From an uncultured Bdellovibrio sp. (GTDB lineage: Bacteria; Bdellovibrionota; Bdellovibrionia; Bdellovibrionales; Bdellovibrionaceae): 5,275 nucleotides of DNA. This document shows positions 1-5,275 of this stretch, one piece after another (positions within the stretch are counted from its first letter, which is position 1; each line of letters starts with the position of its first letter). The DNA lies in contig CALMPX010000371.1 of the NCBI GenBank assembly GCA_937871355.1, forward strand, positions 1 through 5,275, given 5' to 3'. Below the pieces are notes generated by a model, which worked only from the letters and a program-made list of their open reading frames with translations, made no database searches and was not told the DNA's origin. The position numbers and the translations under genes were made by a program.

Positions 1-8
1 TTATTTAA

Positions 9-14
9 CCTCTT
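9..14 (-). promoter_or_regulatory. Shine-Dalgarno of a gene just beyond the left edge
   Basis: After the rpiB stop the message reads AAGAGG followed by eight bases (TTAAATAA) to the window edge. This is a good ribosome-binding site at a normal distance from a start codon that would lie immediately outside. In many bacteria glyA follows rpiB, so that is the likely gene, but nothing of it is visible. Confidence 0.5.
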
Positions 15-23
15 GGAAATATT

Positions 24-446
24 CTATGTAGATTGAGAAATCTTATCAACCCTTTGACGATGTCTACCTTCAGAAAATGAGGTATTTATGAAAATATTGA
101 TCCATTTTATGGCATTTTCTAAAGAACAAAAACGTGATCCCATACAAATGACATTTGCATTGTTATGTTCACGACTTAATTGAGTGATTTCGTCATTATA
201 AACCAGGGCTGCGCGAATGTGAGAAAACTTATTTGCCCGCATCGCCATACCTTGTCCCGAACCGCAAATCAAAATCCCTATAGATCCGGGATCGGCTTTC
301 ATTTTTTCACAAACAAGATTGGCGTAATCGGGGAAATCGACTGAATCTAAATTTTTTGTTCCCAGGTCGATAAATTCAGGATGGGTTTTAATCACTTTGT
401 TTTTAAGTTCAAAACCAGCGTGATCTGATCCGATATAAATATTCAT
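24..446 (-). CDS. rpiB: ribose-5-phosphate isomerase B
   Basis: RpiB interconverts ribose 5-phosphate and ribulose 5-phosphate in the non-oxidative pentose phosphate pathway. With the start chosen here the protein has 140 residues (E. coli 149). Signatures of the LacA/RpiB family are all present: SDHAGFELK (7-15) with Asp8 and His9, DSVDFPDYA (34-42), catalytic Cys61 in ILICGSGQGM, ANKF (71-74), His94 in SREHNNANV, and the C-terminal EGRHRQRVDKI with phosphate-binding arginines. The frame also opens at an ATG at 468-470, one base after the fabF stop, adding MNIFAKQN. I prefer the inner ATG because family members begin immediately before the first beta strand (M-x-I-x-I-G-S-D-H). Neither start has a good Shine-Dalgarno, so the longer form remains possible. 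It closes with TAG and probably shares the fab transcript. Confidence 0.95.
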   Translation of the reverse strand: MNIYIGSDHAGFELKNKVIKTHPEFIDLGTKNLDSVDFPDYANLVCEKMKADPGSIGILICGSGQGMAMRANKFSHIRAALVYNDEITQLSREHNNANVICMGSRFCSLENAIKWINIFINTSFSEGRHRQRVDKISQST

Positions 447-466
447 ATTTTGCTTCGCAAAAATAT
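445..466 (-). repeat. short hairpin with GCGAAGC apex between two candidate rpiB starts
   Basis: On the coding strand TTTTGC-GAA-GCAAAA forms a 6-bp stem with a GAA loop, extendable by three A-T pairs past one bulged T. The apex GCGAAGC is known as an unusually stable mini-hairpin in DNA. The right arm reaches into the ATG at 444-446, so folding could influence which start is used. There is no following U-run to make it a terminator. Confidence 0.45.
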
Positions 467-471
467 TCATA

Positions 472-1737
472 TTATTTTAACTTTGAGAAGATCAAGCAGC
501 TGTTTGTGCCACCGAATCCAAAAGAGTTGTTCATGACGTGGTGTAGTTTTCCGCCAGCTTCGCGCGCGGTGTTCGGAACGTAGTCGAGATCACATTCAGG
601 ACTTGGCGTTTCTAAATTAATGGTCGGAGGAACGATTTGAGTTTCTAAGGCTTTAATACAAAAAGCCGATTCAACAGCACCAGCAGCACCAAGCAAATGC
701 CCCGTCATTGATTTTGTTGATGAAACCCAGACTTTTTGCGCATGATCTTTCATAATTCGCTTAATGGCATTCGATTCAAGAGGGTCGCCAGTTGGAGTAC
801 TAGTGCCATGAGCATTCACATAACCAATTTGATCGGCATTCAATCCGGCATCTTTTAATGCCGATTCCATAGCTAATACGAAACCATTTCCATCAGGATC
901 TGGAGAAGTAATATGATAGGCATCCGAAGAAGAGCCGTAACCAGAAATTTCACAAAGGATCGGCGCCTGACGTTTTAATGCCGATTCTAATGATTCAACG
1001 ATAAATAATGAACTTCCTTCACCTAAAACAAAGCCGTCGCGGTCTTTGTCCCAAGGACGAGAAGCCCGTTTAGGATCATCATTACGAGTTGATAGTGCGC
1101 GCATATTGCTAAATCCAGCAATTGATAAAGCGCAAACCGTTGATTCAGCACCACCGGAAATAACAGCATCCATGAGCCCAAAGCGCACATAATTATAAGC
1201 TTCGCCAATCGAGTGAACTCCGGAAGCACAGGCCGATGTGATCGTATAATTAGGTCCACGCGTCCCGTACGCAATGGAAATCCAACCTGGTGCTAGATTT
1301 GTAATGACCGAAGGGATAAAAAAAGGAGAAACGCGAGAAGGGCCTTTTTCGAGTAACTTTGTATGTTGTTCTTCGATGTAGGGAAGTCCCCCCATACCAG
1401 TTCCAACAAAAACAGCGGTTCTGGGTGCAGTCTCTTCAGTGACTTTGTAACCGGAAGAATCCATCGCCATTTTTGCAGACGACATGGCGTATTGAATAAA
1501 AAGATCCATTTTCTTTTGATCTTTTTTATCTACGACATTGTCACAATTGAAGTTTTTAACTTCTCCAGCAAAACGAACATCAAACTTTGAGGCGTCAAAT
1601 TTAGTAATAGTATCAATTCCCGAAACGCCGTTGATGGCATTTTTCCAAGATTCATCGATAGATAAACCTAAGGGCGAAACAGTTCCTATCCCAGTGATAA
1701 CGACTCGTTTTTGTCCGTTCGCTCGCGTGGTATTCAT
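472..1737 (-). CDS. fabF: 3-oxoacyl-[acyl-carrier-protein] synthase II (beta-ketoacyl-ACP synthase II)
   Basis: FabF is the elongating condensing enzyme that joins acyl-ACP with malonyl-ACP, releasing CO2. From the chosen start the protein has 421 residues (E. coli FabF 413). The Cys-His-His active site is complete: Cys170 in TSACASGVHS, His310 in NAHGTSTPTGDP and His347 in STKSMTGHLLGAAG, with Lys342 in the same motif. RVVITGIGTVSPLG near the N-terminus and NNSFGFGGTN (403-412) near the end are hallmark motifs. The frame stays open upstream to an ATG at 1785, but those 16 extra residues would be acpP codons read out of frame, so I place the start at the ATG at 1735-1737. That leaves seven bases after the acpP stop and no Shine-Dalgarno, consistent with coupling to the heavily translated acpP. 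FabB-type function cannot be fully excluded, but sequence and gene position favour FabF. Confidence 0.96.
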   Translation of the reverse strand: MNTTRANGQKRVVITGIGTVSPLGLSIDESWKNAINGVSGIDTITKFDASKFDVRFAGEVKNFNCDNVVDKKDQKKMDLFIQYAMSSAKMAMDSSGYKVTEETAPRTAVFVGTGMGGLPYIEEQHTKLLEKGPSRVSPFFIPSVITNLAPGWISIAYGTRGPNYTITSACASGVHSIGEAYNYVRFGLMDAVISGGAESTVCALSIAGFSNMRALSTRNDDPKRASRPWDKDRDGFVLGEGSSLFIVESLESALKRQAPILCEISGYGSSSDAYHITSPDPDGNGFVLAMESALKDAGLNADQIGYVNAHGTSTPTGDPLESNAIKRIMKDHAQKVWVSSTKSMTGHLLGAAGAVESAFCIKALETQIVPPTINLETPSPECDLDYVPNTAREAGGKLHHVMNNSFGFGGTNSCLIFSKLK

Positions 1738-1744
1738 ATAAAAA

Positions 1745-1981
1745 TTAAGCTTTACCTTTTGACACGAGGTAAGATTGAACGTCATTAACTGTTTTCAATT
1801 TTTCAGCGTCTTCGTCTGGAATTTCAAGGTCAAATTCTTCTTCCATCGCCATAACTAATTCAACGATATCTAAACTGTCAGCACCTAAATCTTCAATAAA
1901 TTTAGCTTCTAATTTTACTTTCTCAGGTGTTACGCCAAGTTGTTCGACGATGATATCTTTGATTTTTTCTTGTACTGCCAT
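1745..1981 (-). CDS. acpP: acyl carrier protein
   Basis: This small acidic cytosolic protein carries growing acyl chains on a 4'-phosphopantetheine arm. The 78 residues match the standard length. The attachment serine is Ser36 in the GADSLDIVELVMAMEEEF motif (33-50), and the acidic helix II that contacts FabD, FabH, FabG and FabF is intact. The N-terminus MAVQEKIKDIIVEQLGV and the C-terminal segment DEDAEKLKTVNDVQSYL are typical. The start is fixed by a strong Shine-Dalgarno. The gene has its own leader of 68 bases, unlike its neighbours, which suggests independent tuning of expression. The TAA stop is seven bases before the fabF start. The modifying enzyme AcpS is not encoded in this window. 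Confidence 0.98.
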   Translation of the reverse strand: MAVQEKIKDIIVEQLGVTPEKVKLEAKFIEDLGADSLDIVELVMAMEEEFDLEIPDEDAEKLKTVNDVQSYLVSKGKA

Positions 1982-1987
1982 TGTGGT

Positions 1988-1994
1988 CTCCTTA
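1988..1994 (-). promoter_or_regulatory. strong Shine-Dalgarno site of acpP
   Basis: The message reads TAAGGAG followed by six bases (ACCACA) and the acpP ATG. This is the best ribosome-binding site in the window, close to the ideal complement of the 16S rRNA tail, and fits the high protein demand for acyl carrier protein. It is at the end of a 68-base AT-rich spacer after fabG. Confidence 0.9.
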
Positions 1995-2034
1995 GTTATA
2001 TTTTTAAGTTAAATAAAAATAGGTTAAATTTTGT

Positions 2035-2064
2035 ATAATAAATTTCTACTTATGATAAGTGCAA
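2035..2064 (-). promoter_or_regulatory. possible internal promoter for acpP
   Basis: On the coding strand a TATTAT box (2035-2040, 5 of 6 to the -10 consensus) lies 18 bases after TTGCAC (2059-2064, only the TTG matches the -35 consensus). It sits in the most AT-rich spacer of the window, ahead of acpP, a gene that usually needs much higher expression than its neighbours and has its own promoter in E. coli. The -35 box is weak, and AT-rich DNA makes chance -10 matches common, so this is a suggestion only. Confidence 0.25.
2048..2060. repeat. perfect 13-bp palindrome at the fabG stop codon
   Basis: ACTTATGATAAGT has two 6-base arms (ACTTAT and ATAAGT) around one central base. It covers the last codons and TAA stop of fabG and lies inside the spacer of the weak acpP promoter candidate. 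It could be an operator, a weak RNA hairpin or chance; a one-base loop makes an RNA hairpin with all six pairs unlikely. It does not match the FapR or FabT operator sequences I know. Confidence 0.4.
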
Positions 2065-2805
2065 TCCACCATTAATGTGAAGTGTTTGCCCAGTTATATA
2101 GGAAGCTGCATCACTCAGCAAGAAAGCCACAGCTTTTGCAATTTCTACAGGTTCCCCGGGACGTCCCAAGGGAATACGGTCTGAAAAGTGTTTTAATTGT
2201 TCCGGGGTCAACGCATTGGTCATATCGCTCGAAATGTATCCCGGAGCTACAGCATTTGCGCGAATGTTTCTCGCTGCAAATTCCAAAGCAATAGATTTTG
2301 TGAAACCTTCTAAACCGGCTTTGCTGGCAGAATAGTTGGATTGACCCGCATTGCCAGTAGCTCCAACGACAGAAGAAATATTGACGAATGATCCTTGGCG
2401 GTTTTTAAGCATCGATTTAGAAAAAAATTTAGTAATGTAAAAAACACCTTCGAGATTAGTTTTAATGACCTGAGAAAAGTCTTCATCTTTCATGCGTAAA
2501 ATCAATTGATCCTTCGTGATTCCTGCGTTGTTCACCACGCCATGAATTTGGCCGAAGTCTGTCAGGACTTGTTGCCCGATAGCTTCAACTTCGAAACTTT
2601 GAGAAACATCAAGCTTATAACATTTATGTCCTGAACCAGAAAGGCTCGCGAGCACGGCTTCTGCGGCGGCTTGTTGACTTGAATAAGTAAAAGCGACTTT
2701 GGCACCAAGCTCAGAAAGTTGTTTAACGATGGCTGCGCCAATTCCACGACTGCCACCGGTAACAAATATATTTTTATCCTCAAGAGAAACAATATTAGAA
2801 TTCAT
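2050..2805 (-). CDS. fabG: 3-oxoacyl-[acyl-carrier-protein] reductase
   Basis: FabG is the NADPH-dependent reductase of 3-ketoacyl-ACP to 3-hydroxyacyl-ACP in each elongation round. The 251-residue protein is a classical short-chain dehydrogenase/reductase: cofactor-binding TGGSRGIG at 16-23, LDVS (65-68), NNAG (92-95), active-site Asn117 in KTNLEG, Ser145 in VNISSVVG, and Tyr158 and Lys162 in the YSASK motif. The C-terminal PGYISSDMT (188-196), IPLGRPGEP and ITGQTLHINGG are typical of FabG rather than of other members of this superfamily, and the location between fabD and acpP settles the identity. An in-frame TAG three codons upstream of the ATG (2812-2814) rules out a longer form. No Shine-Dalgarno precedes the start although the gap from fabD is 50 bases. 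The N-terminus is a few residues longer than in E. coli. Confidence 0.97.
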   Translation of the reverse strand: MNSNIVSLEDKNIFVTGGSRGIGAAIVKQLSELGAKVAFTYSSQQAAAEAVLASLSGSGHKCYKLDVSQSFEVEAIGQQVLTDFGQIHGVVNNAGITKDQLILRMKDEDFSQVIKTNLEGVFYITKFFSKSMLKNRQGSFVNISSVVGATGNAGQSNYSASKAGLEGFTKSIALEFAARNIRANAVAPGYISSDMTNALTPEQLKHFSDRIPLGRPGEPVEIAKAVAFLLSDAASYITGQTLHINGGLHLS

Positions 2806-2855
2806 AAGGCACTATCATCGTCCAAATAGAGTGTTTACTCAAGCATTTTGTCTGA
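2806..2855 (-). other. fabD-fabG spacer with small inverted repeats
   Basis: This 50-base spacer contains no gene and no clear Shine-Dalgarno near the fabG ATG. On the coding strand a 5-bp stem, AGCAT...ATGCT, spans the fabD stop region and the first part of the spacer, and GAGTAAACACTC forms a 4-bp stem just after it. Neither has a trailing U-run, so a rho-independent terminator is not supported. A poor promoter-like pair (TTGAGT, 17 bases, GATGAT) matches consensus at 4 of 6 in each box and is not convincing. Confidence 0.3.
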
Positions 2856-3848
2856 CTAGATGCTCTCTAAAAGCTTTAAATCTTCTAAATTATTAGCAGA
2901 GAATACTTTGAAAAAATCTCCATCAATTTTCTTTAATAAACCTTTTAAAACACTACCGTTTCCAGCTTCAATCACGATGGGGTGGTTGAGTGATTTTAAA
3001 GTCTGCATGCTTTGAGTCCATAATACCGGAGCAGATACTTGGCGGATTAAATTTTCTTTTAATTTATTCGCGCCTACTTCAACTTGAGCGTGGAAGTTTT
3101 GAATCACAGAGATAGTTGCATTATTAAATGCAACTTCGTTTAAAAAAGTGCGCATTTGATCTTCGGCCGGTTTCATCATTTCGCAATGGAATGGAGCCGA
3201 AACAGATAGGGGAATTAGTTTGCAACGTTTAGCTTCACCTAAGTTGTTTTCTGAAAATATTTCGACTTTAAAATGATCTTTCAACCAATTCAAAGCCTCT
3301 AAATTTCCACTGATGACAATTTGTCCGTCGCAATTGTAGTTAGCAGGACTAACCGGTTTGTGACCTGAATTTTTCTCAGCCCAAGCGCAAAGAAATTTTG
3401 TTTGTTCTTCATTTAAACCTAATGTCGCTGTCATGCCGCCTTGGCCTAGAGGAACTGCGTTTTGCATCGCTTGACCGCGAAATTTGACAGCGCGAACAGC
3501 GTCAGTAAAGTTTATTGAGTCACTTAAAACTAATGATGAGTACTCTCCGATAGAATGTCCCGCTGTACTTGAAACTTTAATTCCAAAAACTTTTTGAATC
3601 ACTTGTGATGTTGCCGTGCAGACGGTGAGAAGTGCTGGTTGAGTATTTTCTGTGAGCGCTAAAGTTTTCTCATCAGATTCGAAACATAATTTTTGCATAT
3701 TTACTGATATCGCGTCACTGGCTTCTTCGAAAACAGTTTTAGCATGCGAGAAATTTTCATAAAGAAATTTTCCCATGCCGACGGATTGACTCCCTTGTCC
3801 GGGAAAAAGAAAGGCTGCTGATTTTGGAGATTGAATTTGTGAACTCAT
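2856..3848 (-). CDS. fabD: malonyl-CoA:ACP transacylase
   Basis: FabD moves malonyl from CoA to the phosphopantetheine arm of AcpP, supplying the extender unit for FabH and FabF. The 330-residue protein has the acyltransferase-fold signatures in order: FLFPGQGSQ (13-21, oxyanion-hole glutamine region), GHSIGEY (97-103) with nucleophile Ser99, Arg124 in VKFRGQAMQ which binds the malonyl carboxylate, and His221 in SAPFHC as catalytic base. EAGNGSVLKGLLKK (294-307) matches the usual C-terminal motif. It is about 20 residues longer than E. coli FabD (309), partly from a longer N-terminus and an apparent short insertion around 191-205 before the catalytic histidine. The start lies two bases after the fabH stop with no Shine-Dalgarno, suggesting translational coupling. 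It ends in TAG, with a 50-base spacer before fabG. Confidence 0.97.
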   Translation of the reverse strand: MSSQIQSPKSAAFLFPGQGSQSVGMGKFLYENFSHAKTVFEEASDAISVNMQKLCFESDEKTLALTENTQPALLTVCTATSQVIQKVFGIKVSSTAGHSIGEYSSLVLSDSINFTDAVRAVKFRGQAMQNAVPLGQGGMTATLGLNEEQTKFLCAWAEKNSGHKPVSPANYNCDGQIVISGNLEALNWLKDHFKVEIFSENNLGEAKRCKLIPLSVSAPFHCEMMKPAEDQMRTFLNEVAFNNATISVIQNFHAQVEVGANKLKENLIRQVSAPVLWTQSMQTLKSLNHPIVIEAGNGSVLKGLLKKIDGDFFKVFSANNLEDLKLLESI

Positions 3849-3850
3849 TT

Positions 3851-4837
3851 TTAATATTTAAGTAAAACTGAACCTGAGGTTAAACCAGCTCCGAAAGCTG
3901 TTAATAGAATCAATTGTCCACGTTTGATTTTTCCTTCTTGAACTCCGGTATCGAAAGCAATGGGAATCGAAGCGGCTGAGGTGTTTCCTGTTTCGTGAAC
4001 AGTAGATATCACTCGGCTCATCGGAAAATCGAATTGGCCGGCAACGGCTTCGATAATTCTTAGGTTGGCTTGATGTGGTACAATCCAGTCGATTTGTTCA
4101 GGCTTTGTGTTTGTTGCATCCAATGCCTCTTTACAGCAAGCGGCCATAGTACGAGTGGCATTCTTAAAAATTTCTTTGCCCTTCATTTGCATGAAGTGAG
4201 ATCCTTTATCGAGGACTTCCTGTGAGAAAGGAACTTTAGCTCCTCCGGCTTCGGCCCACAAAAGTTCAGCGTGTTGACCTTCAGCATGAGCATGACCAGT
4301 GAGAATCACATTGGTATCTGAGGCTTCGGCCCGTGTAAGTATGAACACTCCGGCACCATCACCGAAGAGAATACAAGTATCGCGATCTTTATAATCCACA
4401 ATACGAGTTAAACTTTCGGCTCCAACCACAAGAATATTTTTATAAAATCCAGTTTTAATAAATTGGTCAGCCACAATAAGGCTGTAAAGAAATCCAGAAC
4501 AGGCGGCATTGATATCGAAGGCCATAACATTCTTAGCGCCCAGTTTTGCTTGTACGATACAAGCGGTACCAGGCATTTTAAAATCACCCGTCACTGTCGC
4601 CACCAAAATAAGATCCAAGTCAGTGGCTTGCATGTTGGCGTCAGCTAAAGCTTTTTTCGCTGCACGGACGATCATATCCGATGTGCCTTCGCCATCGGCT
4701 ATAACGTGTCGTCGCTCAATGCCAGTGCGTTGGACAATCCAATCATGACTTGTTTCGACGATTTTCTCGAGGTCGTGATTAGTTAAAACTTTCTCGGGTA
4801 AGAAAGAGCCAACGCCGGCAATTTTGCTTTTAAACAT
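3851..4837 (-). CDS. fabH: 3-oxoacyl-[acyl-carrier-protein] synthase III (beta-ketoacyl-ACP synthase III)
   Basis: This cytosolic enzyme starts fatty acid chains by condensing an acyl-CoA primer, usually acetyl-CoA, with malonyl-ACP. The protein has 328 residues, close to the family norm of about 317-335. The thiolase-fold catalytic triad is intact: Cys113 in DINAACSGFLY, His255 in VPHQAN and Asn285 in HETGNTSAAS. Other family marks are the N-terminal GVGSFLPEKVLTN, WIVQRTGIERR (residues 33-43), FGDGAGV (158-164) and the closing FGAGLTSGSVLLKY. The ATG start gives an N-terminus matching the family, yet there is no Shine-Dalgarno sequence. It begins six bases after the rpmF stop, so translational coupling to rpmF is likely. 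The fabD start follows two bases after its stop. Primer preference (acetyl versus branched acyl-CoA) cannot be told from the sequence by eye. Confidence 0.97.
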   Translation of the reverse strand: MFKSKIAGVGSFLPEKVLTNHDLEKIVETSHDWIVQRTGIERRHVIADGEGTSDMIVRAAKKALADANMQATDLDLILVATVTGDFKMPGTACIVQAKLGAKNVMAFDINAACSGFLYSLIVADQFIKTGFYKNILVVGAESLTRIVDYKDRDTCILFGDGAGVFILTRAEASDTNVILTGHAHAEGQHAELLWAEAGGAKVPFSQEVLDKGSHFMQMKGKEIFKNATRTMAACCKEALDATNTKPEQIDWIVPHQANLRIIEAVAGQFDFPMSRVISTVHETGNTSAASIPIAFDTGVQEGKIKRGQLILLTAFGAGLTSGSVLLKY

Positions 4838-4843
4838 AAACTA

Positions 4844-5038
4844 TTAAGCTTTAGATTTCGATGCGCTAATCTGTTTGCCTTTGTAGAATAAAGCTCCATC
4901 AGCTGCTTTAAAAGCAACATGTGGACGAACTAATTCGCCAGATTTTTTATCAATCGCTGTGGCTGGCGCAGAAATAGCGTCATGTGAACGTCTCATATCG
5001 CGTCGTGATTTCGATGTTTTCTTCTTCGGTGTAGGCAT
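4844..5038 (-). CDS. rpmF: 50S ribosomal protein L32
   Basis: This encodes a 64-residue basic protein of the large ribosomal subunit. The N-terminus reads MPTPKKKTSKSRRDMRRSHD, with the S-R-R-D-M-R-R-S-H signature that defines L32, followed by SAPATAIDKKSGELVRPH and ADGALFYKGKQI near the end. There are no cysteines, so this is the zinc-independent form of L32. The length is slightly above the usual 55-60 residues because of a short SKSKA tail. The start is fixed by an ATG with a strong GGAGG four bases upstream. The gene lies between DUF177 and fabH, the common arrangement linking ribosome assembly to lipid synthesis; plsX, often found next, is missing. Its TAA stop lies only six bases before the fabH ATG. 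The PTPKKKTSKS form resembles what I remember from Bdellovibrio-type bacteria, which is inference. Confidence 0.97.
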   Translation of the reverse strand: MPTPKKKTSKSRRDMRRSHDAISAPATAIDKKSGELVRPHVAFKAADGALFYKGKQISASKSKA

Positions 5039-5042
5039 GGTT

Positions 5043-5047
5043 CCTCC
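5043..5047 (-). promoter_or_regulatory. Shine-Dalgarno site of rpmF
   Basis: The message reads AACGGAGGAACCATG, placing GGAGG four bases before the rpmF start codon. It is one of only two canonical ribosome-binding sites serving a complete gene in this window. It fixes the L32 start and probably also drives ribosomes towards fabH, which has no site of its own. Confidence 0.85.
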
Positions 5048-5103
5048 GTTAATTTTTTCAAAAGATAATATTTATGAATGAAATTGGTATTTTAAGCAAG
5101 GTT

Positions 5104-5275
5104 TTAGTTAATTTTGAGTCCTTTAAGAATGCTGAATGGATTTTCCTGTTCCTTGGCCTTTTCAAATGTGCTCATATCTTCATCATATCTAAAACTCTGA
5201 TTCATATTCGCTTGCAGGCACACTTTACAACTCCCGTCAGCTTCAAGCTCAGGTTTTGGATTAAAAGGGACACTG
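5104..5275 (-). CDS. DUF177 / YceD-family protein, C-terminal fragment (5' end outside window)
   Basis: This partial open frame enters from the right edge and ends in TAA at 5104-5106, giving 56 readable residues. I translated it by hand. It contains a CxxC pair (SCKVCLQAN) followed by an acidic stretch and the ending ENPFSILKGLKIN. A late CxxC and a closing NPF-x-x-L-K-x-L motif are what I recall of the DUF177 (YceD) family, and this family is typically encoded directly upstream of rpmF, as here. The cysteine pair may bind metal in some members. Bacterial function is poorly defined; plant relatives have been linked to 23S rRNA accumulation, which fits the ribosomal neighbour. A spacer of 65 bases separates it from rpmF. 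The N-terminal part and start codon are not visible, so length and completeness cannot be judged. The family call is likely but rests on a short C-terminal signature plus context. Confidence 0.8.
   Translation of the reverse strand, partial: SVPFNPKPELEADGSCKVCLQANMNQSFRYDEDMSTFEKAKEQENPFSILKGLKIN

Noticed and set aside
1363..1741. Plus-strand open frames of 67-75 codons antisense to fabF
   Set aside because: They lie wholly within the strongly conserved fabF coding region, show no family motifs, and look like antisense shadows of its codon pattern.
1738..1785. Longer fabF with 16 extra N-terminal residues
   Set aside because: The extension is the acpP coding end read in another frame and does not resemble a FabF N-terminus; the ATG at 1737 fits the family and the operon spacing.
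2812..2858. Rho-independent terminator between fabD and fabG
   Set aside because: The stems are only 4-5 bp and are not followed by a U-run, so termination in the middle of the operon is not supported.
2082..2896. Plus-strand frames of 65-70 codons antisense to fabG and fabD, and a second minus-strand frame inside fabG
   Set aside because: All overlap confidently identified genes, lack recognisable motifs and have low-complexity, shadow-like composition.
4463..4748. Two plus-strand frames antisense to fabH
   Set aside because: They overlap each other and the conserved catalytic region of fabH; no independent evidence for a gene.
5039..5103. Promoter for rpmF in the spacer after DUF177
   Set aside because: A TATTAT-like box exists, but no -35 candidate at an acceptable distance; the AT-rich sequence makes isolated -10 matches uninformative.
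1..5275. A previously undescribed system, mobile element or CRISPR array
   Set aside because: The whole window is accounted for by conserved housekeeping genes with intact active sites; no repeats, integrase-like genes or composition breaks were seen.

Overview
The window is a single, tightly packed bacterial operon, all on the minus strand, so transcription runs from high to low coordinates. It holds the central type II fatty acid synthesis (FAS II) genes. In transcription order they are: the C-terminal end of a DUF177/YceD gene (cut by the right edge), rpmF (L32), fabH, fabD, fabG, acpP, fabF and rpiB. A purine-rich ribosome-binding site at the left edge points to another gene just outside. 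No mobile element, CRISPR array, RNA gene or plus-strand gene is supported.

The moderately AT-rich base composition and the gene order YceD-rpmF-fabHDG-acpP-fabF-rpiB are Proteobacteria-like in the broad sense. The L32 form (PTPKKKTSKSRRDMRRSHD start, no zinc-binding cysteines, ADGALFYKGKQIS near the end) reminds me most of Bdellovibrio and relatives. That placement rests on memory of family sequences and is an inference.

How the genes work together: FabD loads malonyl groups onto the acyl carrier protein (AcpP). FabH condenses acetyl-CoA with malonyl-ACP to start a chain, FabG reduces the 3-ketoacyl-ACP, and FabF performs later elongation condensations. The dehydratase and enoyl reductase steps are not encoded here. 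The L32 and DUF177 genes link the cluster to ribosome production. RpiB (pentose phosphate isomerisation) is a metabolic passenger at the 3' end.

All catalytic residues I could place in the complete genes are present, so this looks like an ordinary, functional housekeeping operon rather than a new system. The points worth a second look are local. plsX, which very often sits between rpmF and fabH, is absent. Canonical Shine-Dalgarno sites occur only before rpmF and acpP (plus the off-window gene). A perfect 13-bp palindrome overlaps the fabG stop codon inside a possible acpP promoter. A small GCGAAGC hairpin lies between two duplicated candidate start codons of rpiB. The non-coding stretches (50 to 68 bases) are all short, and none exceeds 300 bases.
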